20,669 nucleotides of DNA from an uncultured Alphaproteobacteria bacterium (GTDB lineage Bacteria; Pseudomonadota; Alphaproteobacteria; Micavibrionales; Micavibrionaceae). The notes beneath the pieces are model-generated. The model searched no databases and was not told the DNA's origin. It worked only from the letters and a program-made list of their open reading frames with translations. The stretch is from the NCBI GenBank assembly GCA_937128575.1, contig CAKZMN010000053.1, positions 1 through 20,669 on the forward strand, written 5' to 3'. Shown here piece after piece: positions 7,882 through 13,133 of the stretch. The translations under genes and the position numbers were made by a program. The number at the start of each line of letters is the position of its first letter. Position 1 is the stretch's first letter.

Positions 7882-8721
7882 TCTAGGCTCTTCTGGCTCT
7901 AGATCAGTTATTTCATCCTCATCTAGCTCGTCGCTATCATCTGAAGAGTTCTCATCCTCGTCCTCAGTGTCGCCATCTTCATATGTGCTTTTTTTCTGTT
8001 TCTTGTTTTCTTGCGCGTCAGCCTTAAAATCATCAGATGGTTTCTTCTTGCGCCCAAAACGATTTTTAAAGGCCGCCAAAAAAGCCATGTAGCGGTCATA
8101 AATACTTGTGGTTTCTGCGCGCACCTCTTCTTCCATTTCAACTATTCTAGAAACGTGAGGCATACGGTTTTCTTCTAGGTCTTCTTTGATGTTTGTTATC
8201 TTTTCGCGAGATTCTTGAATTGAGCTCTTAACTGCGTCAAATTTCTGTGCGTCTGCTGGCGCTAAAGTTTTTAACTTGCGATCAATATCCTCTTCAATTC
8301 TATCCAAATATGCCAAGCTGGAATTAATTATAGCGAGCGCTGCCCATAGTTTTTGAATGAATTCAGCAAATTCTTCTAAAAATCGTCTGATGCGCTCGCG
8401 TTTTTCGATTTCGGATTTTAGCTCCTTCAGTCGCGCCCCTTTAATGGCATATTTTTGTTCGATGCCAGCAGGTAGAACAACGGCCAAAATTTCACCAGAA
8501 TCGCGATAAGCAATTTCATTCTGCCAGCGCACAAAATTACGCAGAGCAGGGGGCAAAGCATTGGTGTTTTCAAATAAACTACCAACCTCTTTTTCTTCTA
8601 TATCTTCATATATATCGTCAACGAAATCTTTCTGCGTTGAAATATGAAGCCGCACAACATCTTCAAATGTCATAATGTTTTCTGATGCTACGTCGTAGCT
8701 GCCCATTAATTTTTCGCTCAT
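7876..8721 (-). CDS. Unrecognised acidic coiled-coil protein
   Basis: I do not recognise this 281-residue protein. Three zones are visible. The N-terminal ~75 residues look globular (MTFEDVVRLHISTQKDFVDDIYEDIEEKE, in two parts). The middle, about 80-205, is strongly helical and rich in E, K, R and L, as expected for coiled coils, with one hydrophobic helix (FIQKLWAALAIINSSLAYL). The C-terminus is a basic patch (NRFGRKKKP) followed by a roughly 60-residue disordered tail dominated by D, E and S. There is no signal peptide and no catalytic motif I can name. Codon use resembles its neighbours, so transfer is not obvious. The ATG at 8721 is the only good start; GAAGG lies about 14 bases ahead. 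A possible sigma-70 promoter is noted at 8766-8794. A scaffold or cytoskeletal role is conceivable but unsupported. Confidence 0.7.
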   Translation of the reverse strand: MSEKLMGSYDVASENIMTFEDVVRLHISTQKDFVDDIYEDIEEKEVGSLFENTNALPPALRNFVRWQNEIAYRDSGEILAVVLPAGIEQKYAIKGARLKELKSEIEKRERIRRFLEEFAEFIQKLWAALAIINSSLAYLDRIEEDIDRKLKTLAPADAQKFDAVKSSIQESREKITNIKEDLEENRMPHVSRIVEMEEEVRAETTSIYDRYMAFLAAFKNRFGRKKKPSDDFKADAQENKKQKKSTYEDGDTEDEDENSSDDSDELDEDEITDLEPEEPRL

Positions 8722-8765
8722 TGCGCTAAAAATACCTTCAAGAAAAATGAATAAATTAGATCGTT

Positions 8766-8794
8766 ACAATACGACATATGAAAAATTTATGCAA
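8766..8794 (-). promoter_or_regulatory. Possible sigma-70 promoter for the acidic coiled-coil gene
   Basis: On the minus strand TTGCAT (8794-8789) and TATTGT (8771-8766) are separated by exactly 17 bases, with the gene start about 45 bases downstream. The match is 3 of 6 and 4 of 6, so this is weak. Confidence 0.25.
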
Positions 8795-8825
8795 TTTAGA
8801 GAGGTCTCACACAGCAGACAAGAAG

Positions 8826-8871
8826 AAGCCCGGTTCGTTTGGGGTTTGGAGGGGGGGTACGAACCGGGCTT
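8826..8871. repeat. Perfect 13-bp hairpin with G/C-rich loop
   Basis: AAGCCCGGTTCGT (8826-8838) and ACGAACCGGGCTT (8859-8871) pair perfectly around a 20-base loop that begins TTGGGGTTTGG and has seven G in a row (8851-8857) on the plus strand. It may terminate the GGDEF transcript. Confidence 0.85.
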
Positions 8872-8879
8872 GGGGGATC

Positions 8880-8928
8880 CCGTCTGCCTTTGGGGTTTGG
8901 GTCTCGGGTTAGGAGGGGCGGCAGACGG
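8880..8928. repeat. 9-bp hairpin with 31-base loop carrying a G-quadruplex motif on the plus strand
   Basis: CCGTCTGCC (8880-8888) and GGCAGACGG (8920-8928) pair around a loop that repeats the 12-mer TTTGGGGTTTGG of the neighbouring hairpin. Plus-strand G runs at 8892-8895, 8899-8901, 8906-8908 and 8915-8918 fit a four-tract quadruplex with loops of 3, 4 and 6 bases. Confidence 0.8.
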
Positions 8929-8948
8929 TTTGGGTTATTTCTATATGT

Positions 8949-9695
8949 CTATGCTTGGGCGCTATCCTTATCGTTTGATTTAAACATCGCTTCAAATTTA
9001 TCTTCTGGGCCGTAGCTCTGCAGACCAAGACTTGCGCTAATTCTGATTTCTATATTATTCCAAATCATGGACAAGTTATTCAAACGAAGCGCCATTTTCT
9101 GTGCGCGATCTAGAATGCGATCAGCGGCAGTATTGGGAAGAAGTAAAACAAATTCATCATCAGATAGGCGCGCCGCCACATCCATGTTTCTGATTTCTTC
9201 TGACAAAATTTGAGAGACAAGCTTAAGGCTAGATTCTGCTGCCGCCGTGCCGTGCTTACTTTCAACATTTGTATGGCTCTCAATTTCAATCAAAATCAAT
9301 GTGCCAGAATTCTCGTGATTTCTTTTAGCGCGTGATAATTCTCTTTTAAATACCTGCTCAAAGCCGAGGCGATTACTTAGTCCCGTTAGCTCGTCTGTTG
9401 TGTTGATGCGCTCTAGAGCTGCAATGCGTTTATTTTGTTGTAAGATTTTTTCTTCAGCGCGCTGGATTGTGCCTCGCGCCTTTTCAAGCAATGAAACTGT
9501 ATTGTGAATGGTGTTTTTCAAGCCCGTATTGTCGCGGCTATGTTCTGTTAGCACGTCAAATATATCTTGAGTACCTTCTAAAAAACCGTTGTTGCGCGTT
9601 AGCTCAAGTTGTTCCTTATTGGAAATCGCGGTATGAAGCCCCGCATGCTCGGATTGCTTCATCGAATTTCTATGTTGTATAAAATCTGTAGTCAT
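8949..9695 (-). CDS. Degenerate GGDEF-domain protein with intact RxxD inhibitory site; probable c-di-GMP receptor
   Basis: The 248-residue protein has a helical N-terminal half (about residues 1-97, with EKARGTIQRAEEKILQQNKR typical of coiled coils). A GGDEF domain follows, opening with the family hallmark DELTGLSNRLGFE (101-113). The catalytic signature reads SDDEF (178-182) instead of GG(D/E)EF. The metal- and substrate-binding segment, DIDHFKxxND in active enzymes, reads EIESHTNVES. The inhibitory-site motif R169-N-M-D172 is intact and correctly spaced five residues ahead. I infer loss of cyclase activity with c-di-GMP binding kept, as in the Caulobacter receptor PopA. The ATG at 9695 has AAGGAC seven bases upstream; the TTG at 9725 lacks this. 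No transmembrane helix is visible. The neighbouring divK and pleD hint at cell-cycle signalling. A candidate sigma-54 promoter precedes it. Confidence 0.85.
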   Translation of the reverse strand: MTTDFIQHRNSMKQSEHAGLHTAISNKEQLELTRNNGFLEGTQDIFDVLTEHSRDNTGLKNTIHNTVSLLEKARGTIQRAEEKILQQNKRIAALERINTTDELTGLSNRLGFEQVFKRELSRAKRNHENSGTLILIEIESHTNVESKHGTAAAESSLKLVSQILSEEIRNMDVAARLSDDEFVLLLPNTAADRILDRAQKMALRLNNLSMIWNNIEIRISASLGLQSYGPEDKFEAMFKSNDKDSAQA

Positions 9696-9748
9696 CGATT
9701 TTGTCCTTGTTGCAAGCTTTAGCAAATTTCCTTTGTGCTAACAGTACT

Positions 9749-9765
9749 TGCGAAGATCGTGCCAA
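9749..9765 (-). promoter_or_regulatory. Candidate sigma-54 (-24/-12) promoter for the GGDEF gene
   Basis: The minus strand reads TTGGCACGATCTTCGCA. This matches the sigma-54 consensus TTGGCACGrNNNTTGCw at all but one specified position (TCGC for TTGC). The invariant GG and GC are kept exactly 10 bases apart. Transcription would begin near 9739 and leave a leader of about 44 bases before the ATG at 9695. If real, an enhancer-binding activator is required. Confidence 0.4.
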
Positions 9766-9830
9766 AGAAAAAAAGAGTGTTTTTATATATTTATCAGCAC
9801 CTTATGCGATTGCGTTTTGTGCCCTAATGG

Positions 9831-9845
9831 TTAATAAGGCGTTAA
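9831..9845. promoter_or_regulatory. CtrA box (TTAA-N7-TTAA)
   Basis: TTAA (9831-9834), seven bases, TTAA (9842-9845): an exact match to the full binding site of the alphaproteobacterial cell-cycle regulator CtrA. It lies about 136 bases upstream of the GGDEF start and about 150 bases upstream of eipB, so either gene could be the target. Confidence 0.45.
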
Positions 9846-9851
9846 TATTAC

Positions 9852-9896
9852 GGAAAACTAGGCTGAATTTACCTATCCTGACAGGCATAGTTTTCC
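9852..9896. repeat. 9-bp inverted repeat with 27-base spacer
   Basis: GGAAAACTA (9852-9860) and TAGTTTTCC (9888-9896) pair perfectly. A competing inner hairpin is CTATCCT (9873-9879) with AGGCATAG (9883-9890), containing one bulged C. Its role is unknown. Confidence 0.4.
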
Positions 9897-9934
9897 CCCT
9901 TGGCCAGTAATGCTGTTCAAAAACGTCTTATTGC

Positions 9935-9963
9935 TTTGCGCCTAATGGTGTTTCCGGTATGAT
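9935..9963 (+). promoter_or_regulatory. Possible sigma-70 promoter for eipB
   Basis: TTGCGC (9935-9940), a 17-base spacer, and TATGAT (9958-9963), which matches TATAAT at 5 of 6 positions. The eipB start is 33 bases downstream, with AAAGGA at 9979-9984. Confidence 0.4.
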
Positions 9964-9996
9964 TTACATCTAATTTCAAAAGGATGTTCTATCTAT

Positions 9997-10878
9997 ATGT
10001 CATTTGTTTCTAAACGTCTTTCATCCCTCGCGCAGGTCGTGCTATGTAGCTCAGTAATGCTTTTTGCAGGCAACCAAGGAGCATTTGCCACAGAAATTCT
10101 TGACCCTGCCCGTGAAGCGGGGCTTTCGCCGCATAAGGCGCTTTATGAAATAAAACTTGTCGGCACGCGCAGCGGCTCTCAAATAGTGAACATAAGCGGG
10201 CAAATGCTCTATGATTGGCAGCCTTCCTGCGAAGCATGGATATCTAGCCACCGTTTTGACTTAACCTATGAATATGCCGACAGCCCGGCCATGCGCATTA
10301 CTAGTGATTTTTCAACGCATGAGACCTTTGATGGTAAGGAAATGAATTTCAGTTCTCAAAGAAAACGCGACGGTAAATTGTTTGAAGAGGTAAGAGGGCG
10401 CGCCACAAAAAATGAAGATGGCAAAGGTGAGGCTGCATATTCTCTTCCGAAAGACACTACATATGACATCCCCGAAGGCGGACTTTTCCCGATGGGGCAC
10501 ACACTTGGCATGATGCGTAGCCTCAAAGCAGGCAAGAAATTTTATAACGCCACTATCTTTGACGGCAGCGATAATGAAGGGCCGGTGAATGTAAATATTT
10601 TCATGGGCAAAAAGGTAAATGCGCTGGCAGAGATAGAGCCTACAGCAGACCTAGACACAACGCTTTTAAATACGCCTGCACATCAGGTGCAGCTTGCGTT
10701 TTTCCCCCTCAGCGATGCGTCGACGACATCTGATTATGAAATGGACCTGGTTTTCCACGAAAATGGGGTGATTAGTGATATGCTTGTGCGGTACGAAGAT
10801 TTTTCTGTCTCGCAAAAGCTAGTGGCGCTAGAGCGCTTAGATGACGATGCGTGCGATGGCGTGAAAAGCGAGGAATAG
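9997..10878 (+). CDS. eipB: EipB-like periplasmic cell-envelope integrity protein (DUF1849)
   Basis: The 293-residue protein has a signal peptide of about 31 residues ending in GAFA/TE. The mature protein shows the DUF1849 pattern: SPHKALYEIKLVGTRSGSQI, then ISGQMLYDWQPSCEAW, FSTHETFDGKEMNFSSQRK, and the signature GLFPMGHTLGMM followed by ATIFDGSDNEGPVNV. EipB of Brucella is a periplasmic beta-spiral protein needed for envelope integrity and virulence, with a conserved disulfide. C78 and C286 here are spaced as the family's N- and C-terminal cysteines; apart from C17 in the signal peptide they are the only cysteines, so they probably bond. Transcription probably starts from the promoter at 9935-9963. 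The next gene, divK, is 99 bases downstream and likely has its own promoter. Confidence 0.9.
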   Translation: MSFVSKRLSSLAQVVLCSSVMLFAGNQGAFATEILDPAREAGLSPHKALYEIKLVGTRSGSQIVNISGQMLYDWQPSCEAWISSHRFDLTYEYADSPAMRITSDFSTHETFDGKEMNFSSQRKRDGKLFEEVRGRATKNEDGKGEAAYSLPKDTTYDIPEGGLFPMGHTLGMMRSLKAGKKFYNATIFDGSDNEGPVNVNIFMGKKVNALAEIEPTADLDTTLLNTPAHQVQLAFFPLSDASTTSDYEMDLVFHENGVISDMLVRYEDFSVSQKLVALERLDDDACDGVKSEE

Positions 10879-10925
10879 TATTTTCTTCTGAAAAAATGGT
10901 GTGGTTTAATAGTTTAGCAATACCA

Positions 10926-10943
10926 TTAATGTAGGTTAATTAA
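10926..10943. promoter_or_regulatory. Clustered TTAA half-sites upstream of divK, possible CtrA binding
   Basis: TTAA occurs at 10926-10929, 10936-10939 and 10940-10943. The first pair has a spacer of 6 instead of the usual 7. As I recall, divK belongs to the CtrA regulon in Caulobacter, so a relaxed CtrA site is plausible, but the spacing is off consensus. Confidence 0.3.
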
Positions 10944-10977
10944 TCGGGTTTGGGTTCAAGGAAAGTATAAGGGGCAC

Positions 10978-11349
10978 ATGAGCAAAAAAGTTCTCATTGT
11001 TGAAGATAACGAATTAAACATGAAGCTGTTCCACGATTTGCTGGAGGCACATGGCATCGACACCGTCGAAACAAGCGACGGACATCAAGTTTTAGACTTG
11101 GCCAGAGAGCATAAGCCCAATCTCATTTTAATGGATATTCAGCTGCCGGAAATTTCTGGACTCGATGTTACGCGCTGGCTCAAGGATGATGAAGAGCTTA
11201 AACACATTCCCGTGGTCGCAATAACCGCCTTTGCTATGAAGGGCGATGAGCAAAAAATCCGTGATGGTGGCTGCGAAGACTACATATCTAAACCAATTTC
11301 TGTGACGCGCTTCCTTGACGTAGTCGATAGCTATTTAGGGGACAAGTAA
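10978..11349 (+). CDS. divK: DivK, single-domain response regulator of the cell cycle
   Basis: The 123-residue receiver domain has no output domain. The acidic pocket is E9 and D10, the phospho-acceptor is D53 in [11 protein letters not shown], the switch residue lies in VVAITAFAM, and the conserved lysine is in YISKPIS. The sequence [20 protein letters not shown] is typical of DivK orthologues. In Caulobacter DivK is phosphorylated by DivJ, dephosphorylated by PleC, and acts through DivL and CckA to lower CtrA activity. Phosphorylated DivK also stimulates PleD signalling through allosteric control of the kinases. The stop is followed after only 3 bases by the pleD start, so the two genes form an operon. 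AAGGGG lies 3 bases before the ATG, an unusually short spacing. Confidence 0.95.
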   Translation: MSKKVLIVEDNELNMKLFHDLLEAHGIDTVETSDGHQVLDLAREHKPNLILMDIQLPEISGLDVTRWLKDDEELKHIPVVAITAFAMKGDEQKIRDGGCEDYISKPISVTRFLDVVDSYLGDK

Positions 11350-11352
11350 ACC

Positions 11353-12780
11353 ATGTCTGCACGTGTTTTGGTCGTCGATGATATTTTGCCTAATGTAAAG
11401 CTCTTGGAAGCCAAGCTAACCAGCGAGTATTATGAAGTTTTAACCGCAACAAGCGGCAAAGAAGCTTTGGAAAAGGTGGAGGCGGAAAGCCCTGATATTG
11501 TTCTGCTCGACGTTATGATGCCCGGCATGGATGGGTTTGAGGTCTGTTCGCGCATTAAGCAAAATCCAGCATTGGCGCATATCCCCGTCGTGATGGTGAC
11601 CGCCCTTACTGATACACAAGATAAAGTGCGCGGCCTTGAATCTGGCGCGGATGACTTCCTGAGCAAACCAATTAATGACACGGCGCTTATGTCGCGCGTG
11701 CGTTCGCTCGTTCGGTTGAAGATGACGCTTGATGAATGGCGCGTGCGAGAGCGCACAGCAAACCAACTCGGCGTGGTTGAGGAAACCTCTCATGCAATGA
11801 TGGAGTCCTCGGAAAAGGCGCGCGTCTTAGTAATTGAAGACAAAGATTTTGAACATAAGAAAATTGAAGAAGCGCTCGTTGTTGATAAACATGATGTTTT
11901 GGCCGCGCGCTCCGGCGCGGAAGCTATGGAGCTAGTTGCTAGGCAAGAATTCGACCTGTTTGTTGTGAGCTTGAATTTAGATGATGAAGACGGCCTAAGG
12001 CTTTGCTCTCATCTCAAATCTAACGAGCGCACGCGGGCTGTTCCGATTGTAATGATTGGTAACGAAGAAGACATGCCGCGTATTGTCCACGGGCTAGATA
12101 TCGGCGTTCATGACTATGTATTGCGCCCGGCTGACCGTAATGAACTTCTGGCGAGGGCGCGCACCCAAATTCGCCGCAAGCGCTTTCAGGAGCGTCTGCG
12201 CTCTTCCTACGAAGTAAGCCTTTCCATGGCGCTGACCGATAGTTTAACGGGCCTTCATAATCGTCGTTATCTTGAGGTGCATCTTGAGAAATTGATGGAG
12301 AAAAATCAAAGCACTAAAAAATCTTTGGCGGTTTTATTACTCGATATTGATCATTTCAAAGCCGTGAATGATACGCACGGCCACGGCGCGGGAGATGAAA
12401 TTCTTAAACAATTTGCGACGCGGTTAAAAGACAATCTACGTAGCTTTGATTTAGTGTCTCGCTTAGGCGGAGAAGAATTTGTAGTGATCTTACCCAACGT
12501 GAGCGCGGAGCGTGCATATCTAATTGCTGAGCGTCTTCGTCGCGCTATTGCAGACACTCCCTTTTTGTGCAACGTGCCAGATGGCTCATTGAAAATTTCT
12601 ACGTCTATTGGTGGTGTTCTCATTCATCAACGCGTCCACGCGGTTGAGGCGGTTCTAGAGCGCTCCGACAAGGCGCTATATGATGCAAAAGACGGCGGAA
12701 GAAATTGTGTTGTATTTGAAGAAAAGGGGAAGCTAAACCCGGATGATTATGAACAGCAATCACGCCCCTTCATTAAATAA
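11353..12780 (+). CDS. pleD: PleD, response-regulator diguanylate cyclase
   Basis: The 475-residue protein has the REC-REC-GGDEF architecture of PleD. REC1 (about 1-120) has the phospho-acceptor D53 in LLDVMMPGMDG and the lysine in LSKPIND. REC2 (about 155-275) is degenerate: S206 stands where the phospho-aspartate belongs, as expected for the dimerisation adaptor. The cyclase domain has DSLTGLHNRRYLE (296-308), LLDIDHFKAVNDTHGHGAGD, the inhibitory site R363-S-F-D366 and the active signature GGEEF (372-376). It makes c-di-GMP from two GTP when phosphorylated; in Caulobacter it acts at the stalked pole in the swarmer-to-stalked transition. It is cotranscribed with divK and ends at a bidirectional terminator. 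Confidence 0.96.
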   Translation: MSARVLVVDDILPNVKLLEAKLTSEYYEVLTATSGKEALEKVEAESPDIVLLDVMMPGMDGFEVCSRIKQNPALAHIPVVMVTALTDTQDKVRGLESGADDFLSKPINDTALMSRVRSLVRLKMTLDEWRVRERTANQLGVVEETSHAMMESSEKARVLVIEDKDFEHKKIEEALVVDKHDVLAARSGAEAMELVARQEFDLFVVSLNLDDEDGLRLCSHLKSNERTRAVPIVMIGNEEDMPRIVHGLDIGVHDYVLRPADRNELLARARTQIRRKRFQERLRSSYEVSLSMALTDSLTGLHNRRYLEVHLEKLMEKNQSTKKSLAVLLLDIDHFKAVNDTHGHGAGDEILKQFATRLKDNLRSFDLVSRLGGEEFVVILPNVSAERAYLIAERLRRAIADTPFLCNVPDGSLKISTSIGGVLIHQRVHAVEAVLERSDKALYDAKDGGRNCVVFEEKGKLNPDDYEQQSRPFIK

Positions 12781-12802
12781 CTCAAAACAGCGTTATGCAT
12801 AC

Positions 12803-12835
12803 AAAAAAGCGAACCCTAGAAGGCTCGCTTTTTTT
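12803..12835. terminator. Bidirectional intrinsic terminator between pleD and rpmG
   Basis: AAAAAAGCGA (12803-12812) pairs with TCGCTTTTTT (12825-12834), and CC/GG pairs extend the stem across one mismatch around CTAGAA. A seven-T run (12829-12835) serves pleD on the plus strand. The six A (12803-12808) form the U-tract for rpmG on the minus strand. The genes converge here. Confidence 0.9.
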
Positions 12836-12847
12836 AAATCCTAGATT

Positions 12848-12871
12848 GAAGAAAAAACTTAGTTTTTCTTC
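12848..12871. terminator. AT-rich hairpin at the rpmG stop codon
   Basis: GAAGAAAAA (12848-12856) and TTTTTCTTC (12863-12871) form 9 bp around a 6-base loop and overlap the rpmG stop. Stability is low, and the arm partly reflects lysine codons. It may back up the neighbouring terminator. Confidence 0.3.
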
Positions 12872-13062
12872 GAAGGTGGCATTTTCTTTTCCACAAACAT
12901 AACGTGGACGCCCTTTTTCCCTGTGGCTTCATTAACAGCCCATGGGTCAAACTTCTTCTTTTTAATCTTATATTCCGCGCGTGTGCTGCGCTTTGCGTAA
13001 TAGCGGTACCCTGTACCTGCTTCGCTCTCTAATCGTACTTTGACGGTTGAACCTTTAGCCAT
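12859..13062 (-). CDS. rpmG: 50S ribosomal protein bL33
   Basis: The 67-residue basic protein begins MAKGSTVKVRLESEAGTGYR, which matches the bL33 opening (MAK.TTIKIRL.S.A.TG). It retains the YAKRSTR and KKKFDP segments and ends in a lysine-rich tail. It has no CxxC pairs, so it is the zinc-independent form. Typical alphaproteobacterial bL33 has about 55 residues; the extra length lies in a WAVNEATGKKGVHVMFVEKK stretch after FDP and in the C-terminal PPSKKN. bL33 sits near the E-site of the large subunit. AAGGAG (13077-13072) is nine bases before the ATG, and a strong promoter lies just upstream, so it is probably transcribed alone. Confidence 0.9.
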   Translation of the reverse strand: MAKGSTVKVRLESEAGTGYRYYAKRSTRAEYKIKKKKFDPWAVNEATGKKGVHVMFVEKKMPPSKKN

Positions 13063-13091
13063 CTTTTTTAACTCCTTGTATTCGAAGATCC

Positions 13092-13122
13092 GTTATATGC
13101 GGTATTTCAGAAAAAATGTCAA
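13092..13122 (-). promoter_or_regulatory. Sigma-70 promoter for rpmG
   Basis: On the minus strand an exact TTGACA (13122-13117) is followed after 19 bases by TATAAC (13097-13092), 5 of 6 to the -10 consensus. The spacer is long; a weaker CATATA gives 17. The start codon is 29 bases downstream. Confidence 0.6.
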
Positions 13123-13133
13123 GCGTTTGAGGC

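Larger units (their letters stand above)
8815..8960 (-). ncRNA. Candidate anti-Shine-Dalgarno small RNA (CcsR/'cuckoo'-like), two hairpins with C-rich loops
   Basis: Read on the minus strand, two stable hairpins follow each other. The first (8928-8880) has a 9-bp stem and a 31-base loop containing CCCCTCCTAACCC. The second (8871-8826) has a perfect 13-bp GC-rich stem and a 20-base loop containing CCCCCCCTCC, followed by CTTCTTCTT, which could serve as an imperfect terminator. The stems differ in sequence, but the loops share CCAAACCCCAAA and a CCCCTCC element. Conserved loops on unrelated stems suggest that the loops do the work. Alphaproteobacterial CcsR/alpha-r15 'cuckoo' RNAs have this design, with CCUCC-type loops that mimic the 16S anti-Shine-Dalgarno. 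A possible promoter, TTGAAG (8995-8990), 17 bases, GATAAG (8972-8967), lies inside the end of the GGDEF gene. Processing from the GGDEF mRNA 3' end is the alternative. Strand and ends are inferred. Confidence 0.5.
9696..9996. other. Long divergent intergenic region between the GGDEF gene and eipB
   Basis: These 301 bases contain no convincing gene. They hold a near-consensus sigma-54 promoter for the GGDEF gene (9749-9765), an exact CtrA box (9831-9845), a 9-bp inverted repeat (9852-9896), the 9-mer CCTAATGGT in two direct copies (9823-9831 and 9941-9949), and a sigma-70-like promoter for eipB (9935-9963). It is the most regulation-dense gap in the window. Confidence 0.6.

Noticed and set aside
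8747..8983. Plus-strand 78-codon ORF, glycine-rich
   Set aside because: It runs through both hairpins; its glycine and leucine content simply reads the G-rich loops, it has no ribosome-binding site and it overlaps the GGDEF 3' end.
9696..9725. TTG start at 9725 for the GGDEF protein
   Set aside because: AAGGAC lies seven bases before the ATG at 9695, and the extension has no family support.
9701..9910. Plus-strand ORF of 69 codons in the GGDEF/eipB gap
   Set aside because: No ribosome-binding site, no recognisable protein features, and it crosses the sigma-54 and CtrA sites and the inverted repeat.
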